DNA of 64,000 nucleotides from positions 372,001 through 436,000 of the forward strand of contig JAEYHZ010000004.1 of assembly GCA_023409265.1 (NCBI GenBank), written 5' to 3'. Both the position numbers and the translations under genes were made by a program. Origin of the DNA: Bacillota bacterium (GTDB lineage: Bacteria > Bacillota > Clostridia > Acetivibrionales > DSM-1351). Shown piece by piece: positions 52,747 to 61,849 of this stretch (within the stretch, counting starts at the first letter, position 1; every line of letters begins with the position of its first letter). A model generated the notes under the pieces. The model was given only the letters and a program-made list of their open reading frames with translations, searched no databases and had not been told where the DNA came from.

Positions 52747-53430
52747 ATGAAAAATTATTTTAGTTTATTAAAAACTGTTACTATTTTTGAAAATATAGAT
52801 GAAAGTCAACTTGACACTTTACTTGGGTGTTTGGGAGCAAAGATTCAGGAATACAGTAAAAACGACATAATATTTATGGCCGACAGTAAGGTTTCATCCG
52901 TGGGAATTATACTTTCCGGTTCAGCCCAGATTGTTAAAGAAGATGTTATGGGTAACAGAACCATAATGTCAGAACTTATAGAAGGGGATATTTTCGGAGA
53001 AGCCTTTGCATGTGCCAATGTTAACAGAATACCTGTCACAGTTTTGACCACAACCGGCTGCGAAGTACTTTTTATTCAGTTCAACCGTATTGTAAACACC
53101 TGTACTTCGGCCTGCGGTTTTCATTCTACATTGATTAAAAACATGCTTCAACTGATTGCCCAGAAAAATATCCTGCTAAATAACCGGATGGATATTTTAT
53201 CCCAAAGAACAACGAGAGAAAAGCTCATAGCCTATTTTTCAATTCAGATGAAGAAATGTGGAACAAATAAATTTAAAATCCCATTCTCCCGGGATGAGCT
53301 GGCAGACTTTCTCTGTGTTAACAGAAGCGCTTTATCCAGAGAGCTTTGCAACATGCGTGACGAAAAGCTGCTATCCTTTAATAAGAATGAATTTGAAATT
53401 AATAAAATAAACTTTATTGACCAGTATTAG
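52747..53430 (+). CDS. Crp/Fnr family regulator (HcpR-like)
   Basis: A 227-residue regulator. The cyclic-nucleotide-binding-like sensor domain (1-140) holds FENIDESQLDTLLG, IILSGSAQIVKED and EGDIFGEAFACAN; the C-terminal winged helix has FSRDELADFLCVNRSALSRELCNM. Cysteines at the sensor region (CTSACGF) are candidates for ligand or redox sensing, though the N-terminal Fnr cysteine cluster is absent. Divergent from hcp across 127 bases containing a GTTGCA/TGCAAC palindrome, the classic arrangement of HcpR. It probably activates hcp under NO or hydroxylamine. Start ATG 52747 after AAGGAG. Confidence 0.9.
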   Translation: MKNYFSLLKTVTIFENIDESQLDTLLGCLGAKIQEYSKNDIIFMADSKVSSVGIILSGSAQIVKEDVMGNRTIMSELIEGDIFGEAFACANVNRIPVTVLTTTGCEVLFIQFNRIVNTCTSACGFHSTLIKNMLQLIAQKNILLNNRMDILSQRTTREKLIAYFSIQMKKCGTNKFKIPFSRDELADFLCVNRSALSRELCNMRDEKLLSFNKNEFEINKINFIDQY

Positions 53431-53492
53431 AATTGTTTTTAACTGCTGCGTATGATATAATTTTTAGCAAAATAAGGTTTGAGGTGCAGATT

Positions 53493-54623
53493 ATGGCTAT
53501 TATTGACAGAGTGAAATTCGATGGCCTTAGGACTAGAGATTGGATTGTTTATAAACATCCGGTGGAAGATCTTGTATATGGAACACAGCTTACTGTCGGG
53601 GAAGGTCAGGCAGCCATTTTTGTAAAAGGTGGCAGCGTATGTGATGTATTTAATGCGGGTACTTATACCCTGGATGCTAAAAATCTCCCCATACTGAAAG
53701 CTCTTGTAAACTTGCCTTTTGGCGGAAGAACACCTTTCTCTGCTGAAATATTTTTCTTAAATATAGCATCAAAGCTCGATTTGTTCTGGGGTACATCAGA
53801 TCCTATTCAGGTTATAGACCCCAAATACTACACAAAGCTGAGAGTCAGAGCTTTTGGTCAGATGGGTCTGAAGATCAACGATTATATAAAATTTTTTACT
53901 GAGCTTATTGGTGTGGTAGGCCCCTCCGAGATAGTTAAATTTGATGTAATAATGGACTATTTCAAAGGTATACTGGTTCAGAAAATCAAAACCATAATAG
54001 CTAATATAATAATAAACGAGAAAATATCTGCTTTGGAAATTACCGCCAGACTGGATTCAATCTCCCATCTGGCCAAGGATAAAATATCTTCTGAATTCAA
54101 CAAGTATGGTTTATCGGCAATAAACTTTTTTATAAAATCCATCAACTTTCCTGATGAGGATTTTGAAGAGATAAACGATATTCTTAAAAACCGGGCAGAG
54201 TTTGAAATAATGGGTGAAAACCGTTATGTAACCAAGCGTTCCTTTGATGTATACGACCATGCCGCTTCCAATGATTCCGGGATGGCCGGAGTATTTGTGT
54301 CCGGAAATGTGGGAGCAGGTATCGGCGGACCCATTATAAATGACATGTCCTCCCAGGTAAACACCAGAGCAGTTATTGATAATACATTGGCAAAATGTCC
54401 TGACTGCAACTTTGAGAATCCGGCTAAATCAAGGTTTTGCTGTAATTGCGGCAGTACCTTGGAGCCTCCGAAGAAGTTATGCCTTAACTGTGGGACAGAA
54501 ATACCAGCAAATTCCAAATTCTGCCCCGGCTGCGGAACTCAGACAGGATCAAAAACCTGTTCCTGTGGGGAGACAATTTCCGGAAACGCAAATTTTTGCC
54601 CAGGATGTGGAAAAAGGATTTGA
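53493..54623 (+). CDS. SPFH domain protein with C-terminal zinc ribbons
   Basis: A 376-residue protein of the YdjI/virion-core-protein-like SPFH group. MAIIDRVKFDGLRTRDWIVYKHP is the N-terminal signature, with an SPFH/band-7 fold to about 250 (TYTLDAKNLPIL, AFGQMGLKINDY, AINFFIKSINFPDED). The C-terminus has three double-CxxC zinc ribbons (CPDCNFENPAKSRFCCNCG, CLNCGTEIPANSKFCPGCG, CSCGETISGNANFCPGCG). ATG 53493 follows GAGGTG; the frame upstream to 53433 is leader. Adjacent to a TM2 protein that carries a matching zinc ribbon, so they may form one membrane-associated module. Role unknown. Confidence 0.9.
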   Translation: MAIIDRVKFDGLRTRDWIVYKHPVEDLVYGTQLTVGEGQAAIFVKGGSVCDVFNAGTYTLDAKNLPILKALVNLPFGGRTPFSAEIFFLNIASKLDLFWGTSDPIQVIDPKYYTKLRVRAFGQMGLKINDYIKFFTELIGVVGPSEIVKFDVIMDYFKGILVQKIKTIIANIIINEKISALEITARLDSISHLAKDKISSEFNKYGLSAINFFIKSINFPDEDFEEINDILKNRAEFEIMGENRYVTKRSFDVYDHAASNDSGMAGVFVSGNVGAGIGGPIINDMSSQVNTRAVIDNTLAKCPDCNFENPAKSRFCCNCGSTLEPPKKLCLNCGTEIPANSKFCPGCGTQTGSKTCSCGETISGNANFCPGCGKRI

Positions 54624-54695
54624 TTTCTTCTATTATAATATAAAAGCTTTAAAGTAAATTTTTTATCAAATAATAATATGTTAGGGGTTTTTTAT

Positions 54696-55163
54696 ATGTC
54701 AGAAAACATTTGTCCTCAATGTGGTGCTCCAAATGCGCCAGAAACAAGTGAATGCAAGTACTGCGGTGAGGTTTTTGCCTCCAGGACGGCGTCTGCACAT
54801 CAGGGTTTCCAAAGACCCGCAGGTCCACAGCAGCCTTATCAGCAGCCACATAACCAAACATTCCAACAGCCGGTACATCCTCATCCTGGAGCTCAGCAGT
54901 TCAACCCGTACCAACAAATGATTAATGAGGGTATCAACCCCGCCTGGCCTATTAAAAGCAAAATAGCTGCAGGCTTGTTGGGAATATTCCTTGGCGGTCT
55001 TGGAATTCATAAATTTTACATGGGGAAAATCGGATTGGGAATCATATACTTATTGTTTAGTTGGTCCTTAATTCCCGGTTTGATAGGTTTTATCGAAGGA
55101 ATTATTTACCTTGCCTCAAATGAGCATAACTTCTGTGTCAAACATCAAGTAAGAACAAGATAA
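54696..55163 (+). CDS. TM2 domain membrane protein with N-terminal zinc ribbon
   Basis: A 155-residue protein: zinc ribbon CPQCGAPNAPETSECKYCG, a Gln/Pro-rich linker (30-75), then a TM2 domain with two helices: KSKIAAGLLGIFLGGLGIHK / FYMGKIGLGIIYLLF and SLIPGLIGFIEGIIYL. ATG 54696 after AGGGG. The 70-base gap to the SPFH gene suggests co-expression. TM2 proteins are common, with no settled function in bacteria. Confidence 0.9.
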   Translation: MSENICPQCGAPNAPETSECKYCGEVFASRTASAHQGFQRPAGPQQPYQQPHNQTFQQPVHPHPGAQQFNPYQQMINEGINPAWPIKSKIAAGLLGIFLGGLGIHKFYMGKIGLGIIYLLFSWSLIPGLIGFIEGIIYLASNEHNFCVKHQVRTR

Positions 55164-55186
55164 TAAATTTATAACTAATGTAAGAA

Positions 55187-55220
55187 CACTTGCCATTATA
55201 ATACTCGCAAGTGTTTTTTT
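55187..55220 (+). terminator. Terminator of the SPFH/TM2 unit
   Basis: ACACTTGC pairs with GCAAGTGT and is followed by TTTTTT. Confidence 0.92.
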
Positions 55221-55236
55221 ATGCAAATTTTCAAGG

Positions 55237-56160
55237 TCAATCTGAATCCATTACATAACAATATGTGCAGCCATGCAGACATTTCATTCCTTTTTTTATT
55301 TTTGAATACATGCCTATATCCCGGCTGTAGGAACAGCCGCATGCTTCTCTTTGCCCGCTGTCCTTTGACTTTTTGACTTTCCCTCCGAAAAGTGTTTGGA
55401 GAAATTCTCCATCTATACAATGTCCCCTTTTAATACCTTCAATTCTTTCGAGTATAGGACTGGCACAGGAATATAAGGTAAATCCATATTTTTGCGAAAT
55501 CCCAGCCAATTGAGAAAAAACTTTTTCCTGTAAATCCTCATTCAGGTTAATTAAATCCAAATTGGTTTTTATTAGCCTGTTTTTTACATGCCCGTACATT
55601 GCCAGGTACGATGTAGTAATACGGCACTTATCCATCCCAAGTGTCCGCAAATCCCTGCATAATTGCTCAAAGGCATTGATTCTGGCTTTTTCTGGCATTT
55701 CGGGAGTGGGGTGATTTTCTCCTTTTGTTGAAATGATGACCGGATCAAACCTGATATTGAACTGCTCGGGTATAAAACCATTAAGTAAACCCTCCAGAGT
55801 GGACAGTGTCTGCCTATATTCCGGCACATTGGGCTCAAGAAACCCTGAATAATTATTAACAGTATATTGAAAATACAGATTGTAATTTTTAATATACCCT
55901 GGATTTTTTAAAAATTTACTGAAATCCTTGCTCCAAAGCACTATGGAATGAACTGAGGAAGGCCTTAGGTCTACAATATATTTCTTATCCGGAAACCTTG
56001 GATTTGGCACCTCAACCTGCCCTTTTTCCAGCACCTCCTGCAGCCACTCATAATAAAAGGCCGGTATATCTGTTCTTCTTGATGCAGATATGATAGTTTT
56101 AGTTTGTTTATTATTTTCTTTAAAGTGGTCTTCATCAAAAAGGCTTAACTGGTTACTCAT
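55237..56160 (-). CDS. DUF1848 family protein
   Basis: A 307-residue protein of the DUF1848 family, which has a radical-SAM-like barrel. ISASRRTDIPAFYYEWL is the usual N-terminal motif, with VDLRPSSVHSIVLWSKDF, DPVIISTKGENH and CRITTSYLAMYGHVKNRL. The C-terminus has cysteines EACGCSYSRDIGMY and CLHGCTYCYVMD, which likely hold an Fe-S cluster. The function is unknown; the family has been linked by context to DNA or RNA damage. Start ATG 56160 with GGGAG upstream. Convergent to the TM2 unit. Confidence 0.88.
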   Translation of the reverse strand: MSNQLSLFDEDHFKENNKQTKTIISASRRTDIPAFYYEWLQEVLEKGQVEVPNPRFPDKKYIVDLRPSSVHSIVLWSKDFSKFLKNPGYIKNYNLYFQYTVNNYSGFLEPNVPEYRQTLSTLEGLLNGFIPEQFNIRFDPVIISTKGENHPTPEMPEKARINAFEQLCRDLRTLGMDKCRITTSYLAMYGHVKNRLIKTNLDLINLNEDLQEKVFSQLAGISQKYGFTLYSCASPILERIEGIKRGHCIDGEFLQTLFGGKVKKSKDSGQREACGCSYSRDIGMYSKIKKGMKCLHGCTYCYVMDSD

Positions 56161-56432
56161 AAATCTCCCATAACAAAAAAATCGTTTACAGCTTTTTCAC
56201 TTTCTCTATAAATTCTATCATATTTTATTGGATAAAATCCATTTTAACAGCTTTAATACAAATATCAATTTTTATGCCTCCTTTATAAAGCCTTTTCAAA
56301 TAAATTTGTCCAACCTTCACAAATCATACACATTTCAATAATAATTCCAACACATGAAGGGCTTAGACTTAGTATATAAAAATCCAACACAACTGAATTA
56401 ATTTAGGAATATTAAATCTCGGGAGGCACTAT

Positions 56433-57395
56433 ATGACCACTGCTAAAAGAACCAATGTTAAAAAGAAGCTGCTTATAATTCTTACCATATTTCTGGTAAC
56501 ACTGGGACTAATCCTTTACAAGCTGGCCGACCGCTATCTCATAGAACATGTACAATTGGCAAATGCCATTGAAAATAACCAGAGTTCCAATAAAAGTTCA
56601 CAGCAAATAAATCATGACACTAATAAGAGTACACCCGGAACCTATACCTCAGATGACTGGAATTATTCCAGTGATTCCAAAACCATAAAAATAAAGAAGG
56701 TTACAGAGGGTTCGGGCCAAGATACCATTACTTATTATGTTGCAGATGTGTCAGTAAAGGATTCAAGTGAGTTGAAATCAGCCTTTGGCAAGAATGAATT
56801 CGGAAGTAATATCATTGAATACACTTCGGAAATTGCCGGTGACAACAATGCAGTTTTTGCAGTAAATGGCGATTATTACGGATTCCGTGATGACGGTATT
56901 GTCATACGCAACGGTAAAATATACCGGGACAGCCCGGCCCGGACAGGTCTTGCCTTCTATAGTGACGGTACAATGAAAATTTACGATGAGACCGCTACCA
57001 GTGCCCAAAAGCTTTTAACTGAGGGAGTCACACAAACCCTATCCTTCGGGCCGGCTCTGGTAGAAAACTCCACAGCAATAACAGATTTCGGCAGAACTGT
57101 CATTGACACAAACTTTGGCAACAGATCCATTCAGAATTCCAACCCCAGAACAGGTGTAGGAATCATAGCACCAAATCATTATGTATTTGTTGTAGTTGAT
57201 GGTAGGAGCCCGGGCTACAGCAAGGGGATGACACTTACCGAATTTGCACAGCTCTTTGAAGCTTTGGGTTGTACCGATGCCTATAATCTGGACGGCGGCG
57301 GATCTTCAACTATGTATTTCATGGGAAGAGTAGTAAATAACCCTCTGGGTAAGGGGGTTGAGCGCGGTGTAAGCGATATTATGTATGTTAACTGA
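56433..57395 (+). CDS. Phosphodiester glycosidase family (NAGPA domain) membrane protein
   Basis: A 320-residue protein with one N-terminal transmembrane helix (LLIILTIFLVTLGLILY, residues 12-30), a Ser/Asn-rich linker, and an extracellular NAGPA/phosphodiester glycosidase domain: AVNGDYYGFRDDGIVIRNG, RTGVGIIAPNHYVFVVVDGR and AYNLDGGGSSTMYFMG. The last motif holds the catalytic residues. In the family this domain removes N-acetylglucosamine phosphodiesters or trims teichoic-acid or exopolysaccharide sugars. ATG 56433 follows GGGAGG. The downstream glycosyltransferase starts 53 bases later, suggesting an envelope-polysaccharide pair. Confidence 0.92.
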   Translation: MTTAKRTNVKKKLLIILTIFLVTLGLILYKLADRYLIEHVQLANAIENNQSSNKSSQQINHDTNKSTPGTYTSDDWNYSSDSKTIKIKKVTEGSGQDTITYYVADVSVKDSSELKSAFGKNEFGSNIIEYTSEIAGDNNAVFAVNGDYYGFRDDGIVIRNGKIYRDSPARTGLAFYSDGTMKIYDETATSAQKLLTEGVTQTLSFGPALVENSTAITDFGRTVIDTNFGNRSIQNSNPRTGVGIIAPNHYVFVVVDGRSPGYSKGMTLTEFAQLFEALGCTDAYNLDGGGSSTMYFMGRVVNNPLGKGVERGVSDIMYVN

Positions 57396-57448
57396 GAGAC
57401 AGAGTTACTAAGCTTTAAAAAATGAAGTTATGAAAAGAGGTGTTCAAT

Positions 57449-58480
57449 ATGATAATAATTATTCCTGCATACCAACCTGACAAAAAGCTATTGCTTCTCA
57501 TTAGAGATATAAAAGAAAACAGCAATTATGAGATTGTAATTGTGGACGATGGAAGTTCTGAGAGCTCTAAACCCATATTTACCAGAGCCCGAAATGAGGG
57601 CTGTACAATCCTGGCCCATCCTGTCAATAGAGGAAAAGGTGCTGCTTTAAAAACTGCTTTCAAATATGTACTTAATGAAACTTCGGAAAAAGAAGGTGTG
57701 GTCTGCGCTGACTGCGACGGGCAGCACACCTGGCAGGATATTATGAAAATTGCTGAAAATATAACCTGGCACAGCAGGTCAATCATTATGGGCTGCAGAG
57801 AATTTACCGGAAGGGTTCCATTCAGAAGTTGGCTTGGAAATACAATTACCCGATATGTTTTTTCCCTGGCATCAGGCTGTAGGATTTCAGACACCCAGAC
57901 CGGTCTCAGGGGCTTTTCGTTTCAGCTCCTGCCATGGTTGACAACTGTAAATGGAGACAGGTATGAGTATGAAATGAACCAACTGCTGGAGGCAAAGGAA
58001 CAGGGTTTTTACTTATTCAGCATACCCATCAAAACTGTTTATGAAGATAATAATAAGAGCAGCCACTTTCGCCTCATTCGTGATTCAGTGAAAATATATT
58101 TGCCAATATTAAAATTTAGTCTTTCATCTGTCACCTGCGGTTTAATGGACTTCCTAACACTGTTTCTGTTAAACTGGATTACCGGTAATTTGTTGGTTTC
58201 AGTTGTTGGTGCCAGATTAATAAGCTCCTTCTGCAATTATATGCTGAACAAAAATCTTGTTTTCGAAGCCACAAACCAGCATCACTGTAAAGCCTTTATC
58301 AGATATTACACTTTGGTAGCACTGATTCTCTTGTGCAATTATCTGTTGATGGACTTATTCAAAAATATTTGTGGTCTATCACTGCTTGCAAGTAAACTGC
58401 TGACTGAAGCCACTCTCTTTTTTATCAGTTATTACGCACAGAAAAGGTATGTTTTCAGCCAGGCAGATATAAAAAGGTAA
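57449..58480 (+). CDS. Family 2 glycosyltransferase fused to a GtrA-like membrane domain
   Basis: A 343-residue fusion. Residues 1-200 are a GT2 domain with IIIIPAYQPDKKLL, IVIVDDGSSE, NRGKGAALKTAFKYV, DCDGQH (metal-binding), and DTQTGLRGFS of DPMS-like enzymes. Residues 215-343 are a GtrA-like four-helix domain (FSLSSVTCGLMDFLTLFLLN, SSFCNYMLNKNLVF, YALVALIL-like YTLVALILLCNYLLMDLF). It would transfer a sugar to polyprenyl phosphate or flip it. ATG 57449 follows AGAGGTG. The two activities are often separate proteins; the fusion is common in clostridia. Confidence 0.9.
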   Translation: MIIIIPAYQPDKKLLLLIRDIKENSNYEIVIVDDGSSESSKPIFTRARNEGCTILAHPVNRGKGAALKTAFKYVLNETSEKEGVVCADCDGQHTWQDIMKIAENITWHSRSIIMGCREFTGRVPFRSWLGNTITRYVFSLASGCRISDTQTGLRGFSFQLLPWLTTVNGDRYEYEMNQLLEAKEQGFYLFSIPIKTVYEDNNKSSHFRLIRDSVKIYLPILKFSLSSVTCGLMDFLTLFLLNWITGNLLVSVVGARLISSFCNYMLNKNLVFEATNQHHCKAFIRYYTLVALILLCNYLLMDLFKNICGLSLLASKLLTEATLFFISYYAQKRYVFSQADIKR

Positions 58481-58510
58481 ATTCCAGGTCCCCGGATTTT
58501 CTAAATTAAA

Positions 58511-58542
58511 GGCAGGCGGTATTATTCCTCATACTGCCTGCC
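58511..58542 (+). terminator. Terminator of the glycosidase/GT unit
   Basis: GGCAGGCGGTAT pairs with ATACTGCCTGCC (one bulge) and ends in TTGCTTAT. Confidence 0.8.
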
Positions 58543-58613
58543 TTGCTTATGTACATTAATATATTTTCATTTCTATAGTTTTATTATTTCATTAAGGTTT
58601 ATGACTACTGTAA

Positions 58614-59267
58614 TTATGGCTGCCAGGAGTAGCCTACGGCATTGAGAAAAGCACGTGCCAGTATGGTATGTCCGGAAACATTCGGGTGTATTCTGTCCCA
58701 GGTTATTGAAACAGGATGGCAGTACTTTAAGACTTCATCAAAGGCGGCCTGCGTATCAACAAATATGGTATTGTACTTTGAAGCAATTTCCTTTACAACC
58801 TCTCCATATTTGTCCATTGTACTCCTCATTGGGTCATTTTTATTTGATTCAATAAAATACGGGGTCATTAGTACCAGACCTTTTAATTTCGGCTGAGTTT
58901 CTCTGACCAGCTTTTCGAGTTTTTCAGAATATTCCTCCAGGTATACATGCTGTTCTTTGATCAAAGGAGTATCAAACTGACGCCAAACATCATTAACTCC
59001 AATCATTATGGATAGCCAGTCTGGTTTTAGATCCAGAACATCTGTCTCCCAACGGTTACACAGATCAACTACTGTATTTCCGGATATACCCATGTTTACT
59101 ACTCTTATTTTTTTCTCAGGATATGTAGCGTCCAAAAGACCTGAAACAAGTCCCACATAGCCCTTGCCAACAGCTCCGAACAACCCCTCTCCTACAGGTC
59201 TGCCGCGTTCACAGTCTGTTACTGAATCTCCTATCATTACCAGTTTGCTGTTATTCTCAATAAGCAT
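58614..59267 (-). CDS. SGNH/GDSL family hydrolase
   Basis: A 217-residue esterase of the SGNH type. The blocks are visible: MIGDSVTDCERG (Ser nucleophile), GISGNTV, SIMIGVNDVWRQF (Asn oxyanion) and DRIHPNVSGHTIL (Asp-His dyad). It resembles rhamnogalacturonan acetylesterase-like or lipase-like proteins; cytoplasmic, since no signal peptide. ATG 59267 follows AAGGAGAG; the frame to 59327 is not coding. Possibly removes acetyl groups from imported oligosaccharides. Confidence 0.92.
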   Translation of the reverse strand: MLIENNSKLVMIGDSVTDCERGRPVGEGLFGAVGKGYVGLVSGLLDATYPEKKIRVVNMGISGNTVVDLCNRWETDVLDLKPDWLSIMIGVNDVWRQFDTPLIKEQHVYLEEYSEKLEKLVRETQPKLKGLVLMTPYFIESNKNDPMRSTMDKYGEVVKEIASKYNTIFVDTQAAFDEVLKYCHPVSITWDRIHPNVSGHTILARAFLNAVGYSWQP

Positions 59268-59423
59268 AATTTCTCTCTCCTTTGACTTTTGACTCTCCTT
59301 GCTACCCCGGCAAAAGCTGCTGGGCACGGGAATGCATTATAAATAATATAGCATTAACTTTCGGTGATTAAAAGAAAATACCCTTAATTTTTTCCCTACA
59401 AGAATATTATGCCGGATGAGATA

Positions 59424-59478
59424 CCAATGAAATTCCAATGAAATTCCAATGAAATTCCAATGAGATTCCAATGAGATA
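59424..59478. repeat. 11-bp tandem repeat, five units
   Basis: Unit CCAATGAAATT at 59424-59434, 59435-59445, 59446-59456, then CCAATGAGATT (59457-59467) and CCAATGAGATA (59468-59478). A partial unit precedes it. The array ends 2 bases before the AmrS stop codon. Confidence 0.95.
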
Positions 59479-59480
59479 CC

Positions 59481-60380
59481 TTACTGATCTTCTATATAAG
59501 CCATTTCCTCATTGCTTATATTCCCAACATAGACATTGTTGAGCCTTGTTTTCAACTGATGGTATGCCGTTTTCATATCTTCAATATCTGTTACCGGCCT
59601 TTTCATCTTATACCTCGGGAAAAATCGAGATACGTGCAGCACAATGTCCTTATTAACTGATTCCAGGAACTCACTCAGCCTTTCAAGGGTCTCATGGCTG
59701 TTGTTTTCACCCGGAATAAGCAGTGTTGTTACTTCAATATGACACCCCTCTGCATTAGCAAGCCTGATAGTATCCATAACCGGCTCCATTTTTCCGAGAC
59801 AAATACTTTTATAAAATTCTTCATCGCCTTTCAAGTCAACGTTCATTGCATCTACATACGGAAGCAGCTGCTTAAGGGGCTCTTTATTTATATATCCGTT
59901 TGTAACCAGCACTATCTTATGGTCTTTGTTTCTGCTCTTTATTTTCCTAGAAACATCATATACATATTCAAACCAGATAGATGGCTCGTTGTAGGTAAAG
60001 GCAAGTCCCATACTGTCTTTATTTTGAAGACTTATATCTGCCATCTCTTCTGCCGGAACGTATTGACTCTCGGGCCGGTACTGGGAAATGGAATAATTCT
60101 GGCAAAAGCTGCACTTAAAATTACATCCGAAGGTTCCGATTGATAGAATACTGGCATCCGGATAAAAATGGTACAGAGGCTTTTTTTTAACAGCATCCAA
60201 TGATACTGAGGTTATTTCCCCATAGTTCAGAGTAAAAAGCTTTAACTCACCTTCCGATTCACTGCACTGCCTTACTCCGCAGAAGCCGATATGATCTTTT
60301 TCAATAAGGCAGTAGTGCGGACACAGATAACACCTTATCTTTCCTTTTTCAGGCCGGAAAAACATAGCTAATTTTTTCAA
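59481..60380 (-). CDS. amrS: AmmeMemoRadiSam system radical SAM enzyme
   Basis: A 299-residue radical SAM protein of the AmrS group (PflA-activating-enzyme-like). IGTFGCNFKCSFCQNYSIS has the SAM cluster cysteines 86, 90, 93 in CxxxCxxC form; an extra Cys cluster is N-terminal (CYLCPHYCLIEKDHIGFCG). GLAFTYNEPSIWFEYVYDV and VTNGYINKEPL are typical. Start TTG 60380, overlapping the preceding gene by 4 bases (CTTGA) with GAGGTGG upstream. It forms the AmmeMemoRadiSam pair with the fused LigB-AMMECR1 protein. Confidence 0.95.
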   Translation of the reverse strand: MKKLAMFFRPEKGKIRCYLCPHYCLIEKDHIGFCGVRQCSESEGELKLFTLNYGEITSVSLDAVKKKPLYHFYPDASILSIGTFGCNFKCSFCQNYSISQYRPESQYVPAEEMADISLQNKDSMGLAFTYNEPSIWFEYVYDVSRKIKSRNKDHKIVLVTNGYINKEPLKQLLPYVDAMNVDLKGDEEFYKSICLGKMEPVMDTIRLANAEGCHIEVTTLLIPGENNSHETLERLSEFLESVNKDIVLHVSRFFPRYKMKRPVTDIEDMKTAYHQLKTRLNNVYVGNISNEEMAYIEDQ

Positions 60381-61774
60381 GCTTCCACCTCTTTAAATCT
60401 TTCAACCTTGAATCTTTCAATTTCAAAAGGTTCGTCTTTGGTTATACCTGCCTTCTGCAAGGCTATTGAAACCTGTTCATTTTTTGAGTCTATTCCCTCA
60501 AGCATAGGGAGCAGTAGACCTCTCTTACGTCCGCTGCTGACTATTACACCATAGCTTTGAGGATCCAAATCCTTAAAGCTGCATTTTTCAGCAGGATATA
60601 ATAAATCCACTGATATATCAACCTGGTACAGCTCTTCCTCCCTCAGAGGCGAAAATCGAGGATCATCAAACGCAGCCGACAGCGAATTGTTAAGTATTTC
60701 TTCACCAACTGATCCGGTAACCGCTTCAATAGTGCCAATACATCCTCTCAGCTCTCCTGCTAATTTCAAAGAAACAAACACACCCTTTTTATCCGATAGA
60801 AGCTCTCGATCTTCTATATCTCTCATTGTTAATGACTTTCCAGTTTTAAAATAGTTTTCAATATTCCTTCTGGCCAATCTTGTACAGGCGGGTCCCTCAC
60901 TTAATCTTTTAACATGACTTTCCCTGCCGGTATTCTTTATCTGCTCAAATAGTGATTCTCCTTCCGAAACCTGAAAACGGGCAACACCATAACCTACACC
61001 AAAGGGACCTTCATAGCTGAGTACATCAGCTTTTGCGGTTTTTCCGTCCAGAGTCCCTGCCAGTATATAAATTGAGCGAAGCCCGCACTCTCCGGCTTCA
61101 CTGATCATGGTTCTGTCCATACTGAATAAACTCTTGAAATCACCCTGTTTGAGCAGCTCAAGTAGCCTGGAATCAAATTTCTCTCCATAGGGACTGTATG
61201 GATAAGGTCCGTCTTTTGTCAACCTGTGTGACAGATCACCTGAAGCAATAATAACCGATTTTGCTCCCATGTTTCTGCATGCCCTGTCTATAGCCACACC
61301 AAAGGAATATAATTCTGTAGGTGAAAGCATTCCATAGGTTATGTGTACTACTTCAAAGTTATTTAAGTTTTTCACAAAGTATAACGGAACTGCTGCACCG
61401 TGATCCAGCTCCAGCGATATCTCATAGGCCCTGGCATTATCTTTGTTTAGTGCAACAACAGCAATACCCGCCTTTTCAGCCTCATTAACAATTTCGCTTG
61501 TAAGCCTGGTATTTATTTTAATATCAAAGCTCACTTTTTTTGCTCCGAATTTGCCGAAATCACCCTTAAGCCTATCTACCTCCATTATTGAAACAGCATC
61601 ACTAAATACCGTACCATGAGGTGTAATGACTATTATTGTATCAATTTCTGCTTCTCCGATTTCTTCTCCAATTGAATTACAGCTGTCAATGGTTTTCTGT
61701 ATTTTTTTCTCCTGGCCTTTACCCACTTCAGGTATTATTAACGGTGGGTGCGGCATCAAATAATATCCCTTCAT
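60377..61774 (-). CDS. LigB/Memo-like dioxygenase-fold and AMMECR1 fusion (AmmeMemoRadiSam)
   Basis: A 465-residue fusion. Residues 1-270 form the LigB/Memo-like domain (MPHPPLIIPEVGKG, ITPHGTVFSDAV, ELDHGAAVPLYFV, ASGDLSHRL, with histidines in metal-ligand positions). Residues 285-465 are AMMECR1 (LARRNIENYFKTGKSL, GVFVSLKLAGELRGCIGTI, AAFDDPRFSPL). The human AMMECR1 and MEMO1 families give the name of the system. ATG 61774. It overlaps amrS by 4 bases, so the two are translated together. Function of this conserved module is unknown; it is predicted to modify a protein or RNA. Confidence 0.93.
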   Translation of the reverse strand: MKGYYLMPHPPLIIPEVGKGQEKKIQKTIDSCNSIGEEIGEAEIDTIIVITPHGTVFSDAVSIMEVDRLKGDFGKFGAKKVSFDIKINTRLTSEIVNEAEKAGIAVVALNKDNARAYEISLELDHGAAVPLYFVKNLNNFEVVHITYGMLSPTELYSFGVAIDRACRNMGAKSVIIASGDLSHRLTKDGPYPYSPYGEKFDSRLLELLKQGDFKSLFSMDRTMISEAGECGLRSIYILAGTLDGKTAKADVLSYEGPFGVGYGVARFQVSEGESLFEQIKNTGRESHVKRLSEGPACTRLARRNIENYFKTGKSLTMRDIEDRELLSDKKGVFVSLKLAGELRGCIGTIEAVTGSVGEEILNNSLSAAFDDPRFSPLREEELYQVDISVDLLYPAEKCSFKDLDPQSYGVIVSSGRKRGLLLPMLEGIDSKNEQVSIALQKAGITKDEPFEIERFKVERFKEVEA

Positions 61775-61849
61775 AACCTGCTCCTAAAAAATTAAATTCA
61801 TTATAACTGCACCTTTTATAATATTGCCTGTATAGAAACATTTTACCAC

